Assembly: GCA_016935315.1 (NCBI GenBank)
Contig: JAFGRD010000165.1
Location: forward strand, 1 to 45,521
Length of the DNA stretch: 45,521 nucleotides
Reading direction: 5' to 3'
Origin: Pirellulales bacterium
GTDB lineage: Bacteria; Planctomycetota; Planctomycetia; Pirellulales; Thermoguttaceae
A program made the translations under genes and the position numbers. The notes under the pieces were generated by a model that was given only the letters and a program-made list of their open reading frames with translations, did not search any database and was not told where the DNA came from. This document shows positions 26,101-32,468 of this stretch, one piece after another (within the stretch, counting starts at the first letter, position 1; every line of letters begins with the position of its first letter).

Positions 26101-26278
26101 CGTCGCTGCGCATCGCATCCGAGGCCAGGAGATCCTGCTGGGCAAAGGGAACTTGGCCGCTGGCGTCCAGCGCCGCCGGCGCCGCTGCTTCCGGTCTGAC
26201 AAGTGCGATCTGGGGCTCGGCCGCCGGCAGCGGAACCTGGCCCGCCAACAGCACGGCCAGCAGCACGGATCCGTTCAT
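23174..26278 (-). CDS. exported YCF48/BNR - PIG-L-like - CBM9-like protein, 1034 aa
   Basis: A signal peptide (1-20) precedes repeated beta-propeller motifs of the YCF48/photosystem-stability type (about 60-365; DxxHGWAVGDxGTIWHTEDGGxHW repeated four to five times). Residues about 368-595 resemble the PIG-L deacetylase fold (VEVLNRRD, RLWRPEVIVTHD, then EHLINQVV and DPTWLPEQ), but the zinc-binding HPDD is replaced by SEGGD, so it is probably inactive. A TPR-like helical part (about 660-820) leads to a CBM9/DOMON-like C-terminus (845-1034; LDGRLDDEVW, RDRVDVFLDLDRDFATYYRLTVDHRG). The molecule looks like a periplasmic or surface carbohydrate-binding scaffold. No operon partner is evident: the next gene upstream on this strand ends 304 bp away. 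Confidence 0.85.
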   Translation of the reverse strand: MNGSVLLAVLLAGQVPLPAAEPQIALVRPEAAAPAALDASGQVPFAQQDLLASDAMRSDARLADVCFVDPEHGWAVGDRGTIWHTEDGGRHWLLQRTGLTCPLTSVCFVDRHIGWAVGGFSHPYTHTSSGVLLSTRDGGRHWNAAPELLLPALRTVRFHDEKYGWAIGTPSALFPTGVFTTDSGGRSWRPLSGAAATAWLAGDLTGPNTGALAGRQGAVATVRQGGIEPAQSGGFGLRNLTQMRLVAPVHGWLIGDGGLVMMTGDLGASWQHPPGPLPEGLARHFDFAAMAVRGPRCWIAGTPGSRVFHSPDAGRTWTVSPTGSPLPIHGLAFADDQHGWAVGALGTILATNDGGQTWQRQRAGGARAALLGLFSEGGDVPLELFAELSGNEGYLGVVEVLNRRDVEVQSPNRTHPADRLHEALAAVGASDARTAWRFPLRQTGLELGAQQIIEGWDRANDARGLVELEAHVVRQIRLWRPEVIVTHDASPRGDDPLEHLINQVVLQAVERAADPTWLPEQIAGAGLEPWEVKKVYASMPPGSRGSTEVTTAKLAARLGRSLADVAATPRGLLQDQYDTVPETLGFRLLVRRLPQEQGRGDFFSGLTLPPGGEARRELTEPPAEGLDLLRRMAQRRRNMRAILEQSERDPQGGSQLLAQAGELTRGLDSGRAGRVLYHLAQRYYQTGRWPLAAETFALLAEKHPGHPLSRPALLWLVQYYAGEETAWRVRGGQRRASVQIDREPQRYAVRQASALARDTSPQENGPLRAGELGKQIERTRPELFAEAALRFPLAAAHRKQGYPRQAERYYLMRVRGGARDAWWTCASGEQWLVEPKGLPPKSVLHCAAARAKPRLDGRLDDEVWQRCKPAALQSAQHDDAPWPAAVMLAYDDEFLYLAVNCRQALGAKYELTKGPRPRDPDLSSRDRVDVFLDLDRDFATYYRLTVDHRGWTGEACWGDHTWDPVWFVAADTGENVWTVEAAIPLDQLTGRYPGARSVWAVGIQRTVPGVGFQSWTTPATTAVRPEGFGYLIFD

Positions 26279-26379
26279 CGGCGTTGCCTCCGTTCAGGGC
26301 CCGGGTGTGCACGGTGCGCAGAGGTGGCACCGTAAGACTCCAAAGCCCGGCGATTGTAGCGAAAACCGATGATCCGACC

Positions 26380-26432
26380 TAGCCCGAATTACTCACAACG
26401 CAAACATCAATAATCGTGAATCATCCGGGCTA
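26380..26432. repeat. imperfect inverted repeat beside the MITE
   Basis: TAGCCCGAATTACTCAC (26380-26396) and GTGAATCATCCGGGCTA (26416-26432) are inverted copies with 14 of 17 positions paired and a 19-base AT-rich loop. It overlaps the MITE end by three bases. It may terminate the oxidoreductase/deoC transcript coming from the right, or be a separate small repeat. Confidence 0.55.
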
Positions 26433-26586
26433 GTGCTCTGTCAAACCTTGAAATTGGGGTAGCTTCGGGCATCGTAACCCGAAGCGTAAGCGAGGAAGAA
26501 CGCGGAATCCACCGCATCTCTCGCTCACGCTTCGGGTTACTATCCTCGGTGCTCAACCCTATTTCTTAGTCGTGACAGAGCGCTAG
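26430..26586 (+). mobile_element. complete MITE-like element with 14-bp terminal inverted repeats
   Basis: The ends are CTAGTGCTCTGTCA (26430-26443) and TGACAGAGCGCTAG (26573-26586), inverted copies with one mismatch. Inside are a perfect 8-bp hairpin (26462-26469/26478-26485) and a 21-bp stem with one mismatch (26474-26494/26520-26540). There is no reading frame, hence a non-autonomous element of 157 bp. Its right end supplies the TAG stop codon (26585-26583) of the oxidoreductase gene. A second copy, inverted, is at the left edge of the window. Each end begins CTAG, which might be part of the element or the target. Confidence 0.75.
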
Positions 26587-28715
26587 GCGTCCAGGCACAC
26601 GTCGGTCGGCAGCTTCGAGATCATCTTGCGGTTGGCGTTGAGCCTCAGTCCTTCGTCCAGCGTCAGCCCGACGTTGGCGCCTTCCTTGACGGCCCACAGC
26701 AGATTCCGCACCTGCCGGTAGTCGCCGACCTTGGAGACGACCGAGCCGGCCTCCAACAACGAATCGTACAGCTCGTCGAGGCCGTGGTTGGGTTCGACCG
26801 CCGCCAGGACCACGTGGTCCACCCGCAGGGTCGACCTGCCGAAGCGGCCGTCCATCAGCGTCACCTCGCCCGAGTCGGCGATGGCGACGACCGTCGAGTC
26901 GGCAAGGACCGTAACCGGCTGGACAAACGTTTTTCCCTTGAGCCCTTCGCCGTTGCCGCCGGCGAACCGTTTCGTCATCACGTCCTTGTGGCAAGGCTCC
27001 ATCCACGAGGCGAACTCCGGATTCTCGGTCACCACGTAGACCTTCTTGCCCTCGCCGGCCAGTTTTTCGGCGGCGTCAGCAGCGCCGAAATGGTCGCCCC
27101 AGACCAGCACCGTGTCGCCACAGGCCACCGGCTGCGGCTTGTCGCCCGGATAAAACTCGCAGTTCTCCCTCCGGCAGCGCAACACGTCGTGGAAGGTGCA
27201 GACCAGCGGCAGGTCGACTCCCGGCACGTCGGGCCGCGCGACTTGCCCGCCGGCGGCGAGGACCACGGCGTCGAAGGATTTCAGCCGCTCGAAGTCGGGT
27301 CGGCAGCGGTAAAGGACCTCGACGTTCAGCTTCGCCAACTGGCGGCGGAGCCAATCGGCGTGCCAGCGCATCTTCTGCTTGCCCGGCACGGTGCAGCAGC
27401 AGAGCATGGCGCCGCCCAGTTCGCCGGATTGCTCGAAGAGACTCACCTGGTGGCCGCGGAGCGTGGCGATGCGGGCGGTTTCCATGCCGGCGGGCCCGCC
27501 GCCGACGACCGCCACCCGGCAGGCCCGTTTCGCCGGCTTCAAGTGAAGGAACCGTTCGTCACCCACGGCCGGGTTGATCGCACAGCGCATGTGCCGGCGG
27601 ATCATCAGCGACTCCTGCCAGCAGCCGACGAGGCAGGAGATGCATTTGCGGATTTCCTCGGGCCGGCCGGCGTAGGCCTTGTTGGCCCAGTAGGGATCGG
27701 CGACCATCTGCCGCGAAAGCCCCACCATGTCGGCCTTACCCTCGGCGAGGATCTTCTCGCAATAAGACGGGTCGCGCAGCGTGTGGCTGGTGATTACGGG
27801 AATGGTGACGTGCTTCTTGATCTCTTCGGCCGCGTAGGTGTTCCAGCCCTGCGGGTAATACATCGGGTCCATCACCGTGCCCGGGGCCTCGAATATGCCC
27901 GCGCTGATGTCGACAAACGCCACGCCGTGCTCTTCCAGCAGTTGGGCAACGGCGACGCTCTCCTGCAACTCCCGGGCGCCTTCGACCCACTCCTCGCCCG
28001 AGTAGCGAAGGCCGACGGGAAAATCGTCTCCGCACTTGTACTTGATCCGGGCGACGATCTCCAGCACGAACCGCATCCGGTTCAGGAAGCTTCCGCCGAA
28101 GCGGTCGTGGCGGCGGTTGACGAACGGGCTCATGAACTGGGCGATCAGGTATCCGTGGGCCCCGTGCAATTCGACGCAATCGAAGCCGGCCTGCTGCACG
28201 CGCCAGGCTCCCTCGGCAAACTTCTCGACCAGGTCGTAGATCTCCTCGATCGTCATGGCGCGGATCGATTTGCCCTGGGCGATGGCCTCCGCGTAGATCA
28301 CTTCATGGCCGGCCGAGCCGGGCAGCTCGACGACCGAATCGGACGCGGAAGCCAGCCCCTTGCGCGGCCAGGCCGCCTGGCGGCCGGGCGCCTGGATCTG
28401 CACGGCGCAGCGGGCCCCGTGCCGCTGCATCGCCTCGGCCAGTTCGCCCAGGCCGGGAATCAGCGGGTCCTCGTCGACCGCGACACAGGTGACCGTGGGC
28501 CGCCCGGTCGCCTTCTCCGGCGTCGAGGCACCGACGATGATCAACCCGCAGCCGCCCTTGGCGACCTGCTCGTGATAGGTGATCACCCGTTGGTTGACCG
28601 AGCCGTCGGCGTTGGCCGAGCTGATGTCGGTCGGCACGTGGCAGATCCGGTTGGGCACCTCGACGTTGCCGATGCGCAGCGGCGTAAACAAATGGGGATA
28701 GTCTGGATGGCTCAT
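26583..28715 (-). CDS. FMN/FAD/4Fe-4S NADH:flavin oxidoreductase (2,4-dienoyl-CoA reductase-like)
   Basis: The 710-aa protein has the Old Yellow Enzyme-type TIM barrel (about 8-345; VELHGAHGYLIAQFMSPFVNRR, DRFGGS), a four-cysteine Fe-S site C358-x2-C361-x3-C365-x12-C378, and a FAD/NAD(P) two-dinucleotide-binding region (about 398-700; VVGGGPAG at 403-410, second nucleotide-binding stretch near 535-560). This architecture is that of 2,4-dienoyl-CoA reductase, trimethylamine dehydrogenase and related enzymes, reducing enoyl or enone substrates with NAD(P)H. The exact substrate is unknown. The start at 28715 is 25 bp after the deoC gene, so the two are probably co-transcribed with deoC first. 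The stop codon lies in a MITE end. Confidence 0.92.
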   Translation of the reverse strand: MSHPDYPHLFTPLRIGNVEVPNRICHVPTDISSANADGSVNQRVITYHEQVAKGGCGLIIVGASTPEKATGRPTVTCVAVDEDPLIPGLGELAEAMQRHGARCAVQIQAPGRQAAWPRKGLASASDSVVELPGSAGHEVIYAEAIAQGKSIRAMTIEEIYDLVEKFAEGAWRVQQAGFDCVELHGAHGYLIAQFMSPFVNRRHDRFGGSFLNRMRFVLEIVARIKYKCGDDFPVGLRYSGEEWVEGARELQESVAVAQLLEEHGVAFVDISAGIFEAPGTVMDPMYYPQGWNTYAAEEIKKHVTIPVITSHTLRDPSYCEKILAEGKADMVGLSRQMVADPYWANKAYAGRPEEIRKCISCLVGCWQESLMIRRHMRCAINPAVGDERFLHLKPAKRACRVAVVGGGPAGMETARIATLRGHQVSLFEQSGELGGAMLCCCTVPGKQKMRWHADWLRRQLAKLNVEVLYRCRPDFERLKSFDAVVLAAGGQVARPDVPGVDLPLVCTFHDVLRCRRENCEFYPGDKPQPVACGDTVLVWGDHFGAADAAEKLAGEGKKVYVVTENPEFASWMEPCHKDVMTKRFAGGNGEGLKGKTFVQPVTVLADSTVVAIADSGEVTLMDGRFGRSTLRVDHVVLAAVEPNHGLDELYDSLLEAGSVVSKVGDYRQVRNLLWAVKEGANVGLTLDEGLRLNANRKMISKLPTDVCLDA

Positions 28716-28739
28716 GGCTTGTGGCTCCTTGTCGGTGGT

Positions 28740-29426
28740 TTATGGCTGGCCGAGTCGCGTTTTGCACTCGTCGAGAATCTCCACGGTTCGCGTGGCCCCA
28801 ACGCGGGTGGCCCCCAGCGCGCGGACCTCCAGCAGTCGGTCGAGCGTGCGGATGCCGCCGGCCGCCTTGACTTGCACGCTCGGCGGCGAGTGTTCCCGCA
28901 TCAAGGTCAAATCTTCATCGGTGGCGCCGCCCGTGCCGTAGCCGGTCGAAGTTTTCACCCAATCGACGCCCACCTCGCCGCAGATTTCGCAGAGCCGGAT
29001 CTTCTGCGGGTCCTGGAGATAGCAGTTCTCGAAAATCACCTTCACTCGCCCGCCGCCGGCGTGGGCGCATTGGGTGACCGCCCGGACGTCGTCGCGGACG
29101 AAGTCCCAGTCGCCGCTTAAGACCTTGCCGATGTTGGCGACGAAATCCAGCTCGATGCCGCCGTCGCGCAGGGCCTGTTCGGCCTCGGCCACTTTGATCG
29201 AGGTCCTGTTTCCGCCGTGGGGGAACCCGAGCACGGTGCCCGGCGCCACGCGGCTGCCGGCCAGCAGCTCCGCGCATCGCTTCAAGTAATAGGGTTTGAT
29301 GCAAACCGAGGCCACGTCGTAGTCCAGCGCCACCCGGCAGCCGGTCTCCAGCTCCTCGTCGGTCATCACGGGATGCAACAGCGAGTGGTCGATCATTCTG
29401 GCGATCTGCTCGTAGGTATAGTCCAT
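28740..29426 (-). CDS. deoC: deoxyribose-phosphate aldolase
   Basis: The 228-aa product matches DeoC, which splits 2-deoxyribose 5-phosphate into glyceraldehyde 3-phosphate and acetaldehyde in deoxynucleoside catabolism. Visible family motifs are MIDHSLLHP, VLGFPHGGNRTSIK, ELDFVANIG, VKVIFENCYL, DWVKTSTGYGTGGAT (Schiff-base lysine in VKTST) and VKAAGGIRT. The ATG at 29426 is fixed by AAGGAGGA (29444-29437), 10 bases upstream. A longer frame to 29525 lacks homology-like sequence. It heads the presumed two-gene transcript with the flavin oxidoreductase 25 bp downstream, which is not a classical deo operon. Confidence 0.95.
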   Translation of the reverse strand: MDYTYEQIARMIDHSLLHPVMTDEELETGCRVALDYDVASVCIKPYYLKRCAELLAGSRVAPGTVLGFPHGGNRTSIKVAEAEQALRDGGIELDFVANIGKVLSGDWDFVRDDVRAVTQCAHAGGGRVKVIFENCYLQDPQKIRLCEICGEVGVDWVKTSTGYGTGGATDEDLTLMREHSPPSVQVKAAGGIRTLDRLLEVRALGATRVGATRTVEILDECKTRLGQP

Positions 29427-29436
29427 GACGTCGTTA

Positions 29437-29444
29437 TCCTCCTT
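29437..29444 (-). promoter_or_regulatory. ribosome-binding site that fixes the deoC start
   Basis: AAGGAGGA on the minus strand lies 10 bases upstream of ATG 29426. It is one of the few strong Shine-Dalgarno sequences in the window and rules out the upstream in-frame start at 29525. Confidence 0.8.
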
Positions 29445-29646
29445 GGTCTTGATGACGAGTTTGTTGTTTCCGCGGGGATTGCCGCAGCGGCCGATCCGAG
29501 CCGCAGGCGATTCACACCGAGCCAATATACCGGCGATCCACGCGATTCACAATGAGGGGAGACATTGGCGGCCGCGTAGTCGTCAAACGGTTGCTCCGCC
29601 GGGGCAAGCCCGGCGGGCTATCCGGGATGGACGCCATGCCCCGAGG

Positions 29647-30189
29647 CTACCGCCGCTTTTCGCCTTCGACGATCTCGAAAACACGTTCCAGCTCGCGGTC
29701 CTCCAGGTAGACGCCGTGTCCGTTGGGACAGCGGTCTACCAGCAGGTTGCGCGGATTGAGAAACACGTATTCCTCCATCTCTGCCTGGCAAACGGGACAG
29801 CGATAGCGTGAGTGGCGGTGCGCCAGGTGGTTCGAGGGGATCTCCTTGCTCAGGCCGGAGAGCATCTGCAACTCGCCCGGGTCGAACCAGATGCCGCGGC
29901 ACTGTCGGCAGCAGTCGATTCGCAGATTCCGGACCGTCACGACCGACAACGGCTTGCCGCATTGGGGACAGTGCTTGTCGGAGAAGACCGGGTGCGGGTC
30001 GTGGAGCTGCCGGTCGATCAAGTGCAACACGGCCCGTTCCTCCTCGGTAAGGTCTTCGTGCTGCAACAAGGTGAGTCGATGGAACCGCTCCACGCGCTTG
30101 CGTCGCGCCCGTTCCTCCGCTTCCCAGCGTCTGGCCGAGTCCGGTTTCGACGCCGCGGCGATGAACGTCAGCCCGTGAACCATCTCCAT
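29647..30189 (-). CDS. double TFIIB-type zinc-finger protein
   Basis: From ATG 30189 the product has 180 aa: a basic, helical N-terminal half (about 15-65, RRWEAEERARRKRVERF), then two zf-TFIIB ribbons. The first is HCPQCGKPL ... IDCCRQCRGIWFDPGEL (about 74-110), the second RCPVCQAEMEEY ... VDRCPNGHGVYLEDREL (about 128-165). Each has a CxxC pair and a C-x-G/C pair followed by the GxWxDxxEL signature. Such proteins are widespread in bacteria and of unknown function. A longer frame to 30378 is not supported: a G-rich stretch just upstream of 30189 provides an SD-like site. The gene has no obvious partner. Confidence 0.85.
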   Translation of the reverse strand: MEMVHGLTFIAAASKPDSARRWEAEERARRKRVERFHRLTLLQHEDLTEEERAVLHLIDRQLHDPHPVFSDKHCPQCGKPLSVVTVRNLRIDCCRQCRGIWFDPGELQMLSGLSKEIPSNHLAHRHSRYRCPVCQAEMEEYVFLNPRNLLVDRCPNGHGVYLEDRELERVFEIVEGEKRR

Positions 30190-30292
30190 CCCCCCCGTGC
30201 GTTCGAGGCAATTGCCGTCCGGCCTGTGTCCTGCGAATCCGGATGCCCTCGGGCCGGTATGTATCCGCACAGCAACGCGGCAAAGCGCCTGC

Positions 30293-30766
30293 CTACTCAC
30301 GTCTTCTCTCGGATCGGTCGATGCGCCAGCGAATCCAGACGGCGAGACCGCCAACGACCATCGCCAACAGCCAGGCACCTGCGGAGTAGACGCGAAAGGG
30401 TTTGCCGATATCGTCGAAGAAACTCATCCAGTCCACCAACGCGTCCAGATCCGATGCTCCGGGCGCGTCGAACACCGACACAGTCATCACCCATGCCGTG
30501 ACGAAGAGCATCGCGCCGGTGGGAAACAGGGCCGCCGTGCAAAATGCCCGCTGCAGCCGCGTGCCGCAGACCAACACGACGACCAACACGGGCGGAATGC
30601 CCACTGCCAGACACATCAGCACGGGCATCGCGATCACGTCGGGCAAACCGACCAGGATCGATAGGGCCACGGAGATGGCCGCCACCGCCAGCATCAGCGT
30701 TCGCAGGCTAAATTGCCAGCAGCGATTCGGTTCGGAAGTAGTCGGACTGTCGGGTTCGGAGGTCAT
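30293..30766 (-). CDS. small membrane protein with FSLRTL N-terminal motif
   Basis: From ATG 30766 the protein has 157 aa. Residues about 17-30 read WQFSLRTLMLAVAA, the short basic-hydrophobic motif repeatedly seen at the start of small planctomycete membrane proteins. Four hydrophobic segments follow (about 22-42, 44-64, 76-97 and 128-148). Function unknown. The motif also occurs in the 105-aa gene at 45042. Upstream on the minus strand the sequence GATACTTGACA (about 30849-30839) is shared with the region upstream of the small membrane gene at 39483. Confidence 0.8.
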   Translation of the reverse strand: MTSEPDSPTTSEPNRCWQFSLRTLMLAVAAISVALSILVGLPDVIAMPVLMCLAVGIPPVLVVVLVCGTRLQRAFCTAALFPTGAMLFVTAWVMTVSVFDAPGASDLDALVDWMSFFDDIGKPFRVYSAGAWLLAMVVGGLAVWIRWRIDRSERRRE

Positions 30767-30877
30767 GGTGTCGCAGCCTGGGTTCTTTACCCGCCGATTT
30801 CGGCTGGCAGTTTGCACTCTGGCCGGGCTGGCAGTTCTTGTCAAGTATCTGTGCCAACGTCTATATGCCCACCGCTT

Positions 30878-30922
30878 GCCCGCCTGTCGATAGCCCGCCT
30901 GTCGATAGCCCGCCTGTCGATA
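30878..30922. repeat. 15-bp tandem repeat, three units
   Basis: GCCCGCCTGTCGATA occurs three times without error, followed by the start of a fourth copy (GCCCG). It lies upstream of the small membrane gene on the minus strand. Confidence 0.95.
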
Positions 30923-31212
30923 GCCCGGTGATGTTCTGCACAACGGTATAGGCCCATAGCTGGCCACCTCGTCGCCACCTCTGGCCGATCCCCGATCCGC
31001 CCCCCCCCGCACTTACGGCACCTCTCTACCCTATATGCGCATCCTTGTCAATTCCTACTGCCCGGAGAAGATCATGGATGTCTGCATCGTGAATGATCCA
31101 GGCCGACCAACGGGAGGTCGGACAGGTTGGGCTCCCGTTGGTCGTCCTCGCGCATTGAGTGTGCAAGCGTCAATAAGGGCCACAGCCCGCCGGCTGCAAC
31201 ATCTGAACCCTG

Positions 31213-31361
31213 ATGCGGCAGTGTTGGTGCATCGCCGGCCTGATACGCGCCGAGAGCAAGTTCCGTCGCGTCAAAGGTCACGGCATATGCCTCCGCTACT
31301 GAGGGCCTTGGGCCGTCTTGTCCCAGGCAGAGGGCTTGACGACAAACGAAAGGCTGCTTGA
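31213..31361 (+). pseudogene. transposase C-terminal remnant with frameshift
   Basis: Frame from ATG 31213 reads ...CIAGLIRAESKFRRVKGH and then stops; shifting frame near 31280 continues as HMPPLLRALGRL...DDKRKAA to a stop at 31361. Joined, this gives AESKFRRVKGH-MPPLLRAL, a pattern familiar from the C-terminus of insertion-sequence transposases, where it is followed by a short basic tail. The rest of the gene is absent. The IS family cannot be named from this fragment alone. Confidence 0.5.
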
Positions 31362-31426
31362 TAATATGCTGAGGAACCACCTGCCGCCTCTCAACTGTCA
31401 AAGGGACATCCCCCTCGGCCACACCG

Positions 31427-31551
31427 ATCCCAAGAGACCATCCGGCGCGCGGGTCGTGAACATCGACCGGATCGGCTTCGACGAGTCGGGCAGGCTCAAG
31501 ATCATCGGGCCGACCCGCAGTCCCCCGCCGATGCCCTCCGGGTGTCCCTGA
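31427..31551 (+). pseudogene. possible glycoside hydrolase C-terminal fragment
   Basis: The stretch GARVVNIDRIGFDESGRL followed by KIIGPTRSPPPMPSG resembles the end of GH43-type or similar beta-fold glycosidases, where a basic 'xDRxxFDxxGR' strand is followed by GPTxTPQP-like residues. No start codon or upstream domain is present. It may equally be a chance open frame; the call rests on pattern memory only. Confidence 0.3.
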
Positions 31552-31569
31552 TCCAAGGTAAGCACACGA

Positions 31570-32376
31570 ATGAAACGACGAGACTTCCTACACTACACCG
31601 CTCTTGGCCTGCTGGCTGGCCAGGTTGCTCCGAATGTCGAGGCCACAGGGAACGCCGATGACCGTTTGGCGGTTGCTGCATCAAAGGGCCGACGATTCCT
31701 TGCCAGTTTGTTTGATTCGGGCCTTGGTTTGTTGCCTGAATACCAGGGCGCAAGGGTTTTCTGGCTGTTCCACGACAACTATCTCGCCGCCAAGGTCTTG
31801 GAGAACAGCCATGCGGATCTCTCCGATCGCATTCAGACAGCGATCCGGAGCTTCGGCGTCACGGAGTCGGGCAAGATTGAAATCGTCTTCGACGAAGCCA
31901 AGCGCCCTCTGCCGTTTCGGCACCCCGAACTGGTCGAGGTCAAACGTCTTGGCGACAGGATCATCAAGACCGAGGTGCTTACCGACCAGGAACTCAAGGG
32001 TTGGGAAGATTACGCCGACTTGCTGCTGCTGGCGTCGATGTCGCTGTCGAAGACCGATGTTGGGGCGGCGAAACGCCGGTTCAATCAGGCCCTCGCCCTG
32101 TGGGACGGCACGGGCCTGAAGGACAGAGTGACCGTCAAGACCGGCAGGTATGCCGTGTACAAGCTGGCGCTTGCCGTCATCACCGCCTGCCGACTGAAGC
32201 AGCAGCCGACGACATGGACTGCCATCGTCGAACGATTGTTCAAGCAACAAGCAGAGAGCGGAGGCTGGATTACCGACTACGGCAGCGATGGCAGAGCGGT
32301 CGGCCTGGCCAACGTCGAAACCAGTTCATTGGCCGTGCTGGCATTGGACTCTGTGGCACAGCAATCGAAAGCATGA
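31570..32376 (+). CDS. exported protein with Tat-like signal, 268 aa
   Basis: The start MKRRDFLHYTALGLLAG is a typical twin-arginine-like leader of planctomycete secreted proteins (RRDFL), with cleavage expected after about residue 26. The mature part is alpha-helical; the C-terminal QAESGGWITDYGSDGRAVGLANVETSSLAVLALDSV (about 225-262) resembles an alpha-toroid repeat (GGW...TSLAVLAL) seen in terpene-cyclase-like or polysaccharide-related proteins, so it may be a single-domain toroid. No enzyme signature was found. It stands alone, after the scar region and convergent with the sensor kinase gene. Confidence 0.75.
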   Translation: MKRRDFLHYTALGLLAGQVAPNVEATGNADDRLAVAASKGRRFLASLFDSGLGLLPEYQGARVFWLFHDNYLAAKVLENSHADLSDRIQTAIRSFGVTESGKIEIVFDEAKRPLPFRHPELVEVKRLGDRIIKTEVLTDQELKGWEDYADLLLLASMSLSKTDVGAAKRRFNQALALWDGTGLKDRVTVKTGRYAVYKLALAVITACRLKQQPTTWTAIVERLFKQQAESGGWITDYGSDGRAVGLANVETSSLAVLALDSVAQQSKA

Positions 32377-32468
32377 CCTGCTTCACTTTGACGAGTGGCA
32401 TCCATGCCGCCGCGCGGTTCATCGCAGTTTTGCCAGAGCGAGCTGTAGAGTTGGGATCTTGTACCACT

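Larger units (their letters stand above)
30767..31569. other. gene-poor scar region with repeats and gene fragments
   Basis: The 800-bp gap holds a 15-bp tandem array (30878-30922), a run of nine C residues (about 31003), a frameshifted transposase tail (31213-31361) and a fragment resembling the end of a glycoside hydrolase (31427-31551). No intact gene is supported. The mix of fragments points to past insertion and deletion. Confidence 0.5.

Noticed and set aside
26784-29120. Long plus-strand open frame opposite the flavin oxidoreductase and deoC
   Set aside because: It is antisense to two enzymes with intact motifs and has no own domain.
31001-31012. Run of nine C residues as a frameshift or phase-variation site
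   Set aside because: No reading frame crosses it; it is only a homopolymer in a gap and could be a sequencing artefact.
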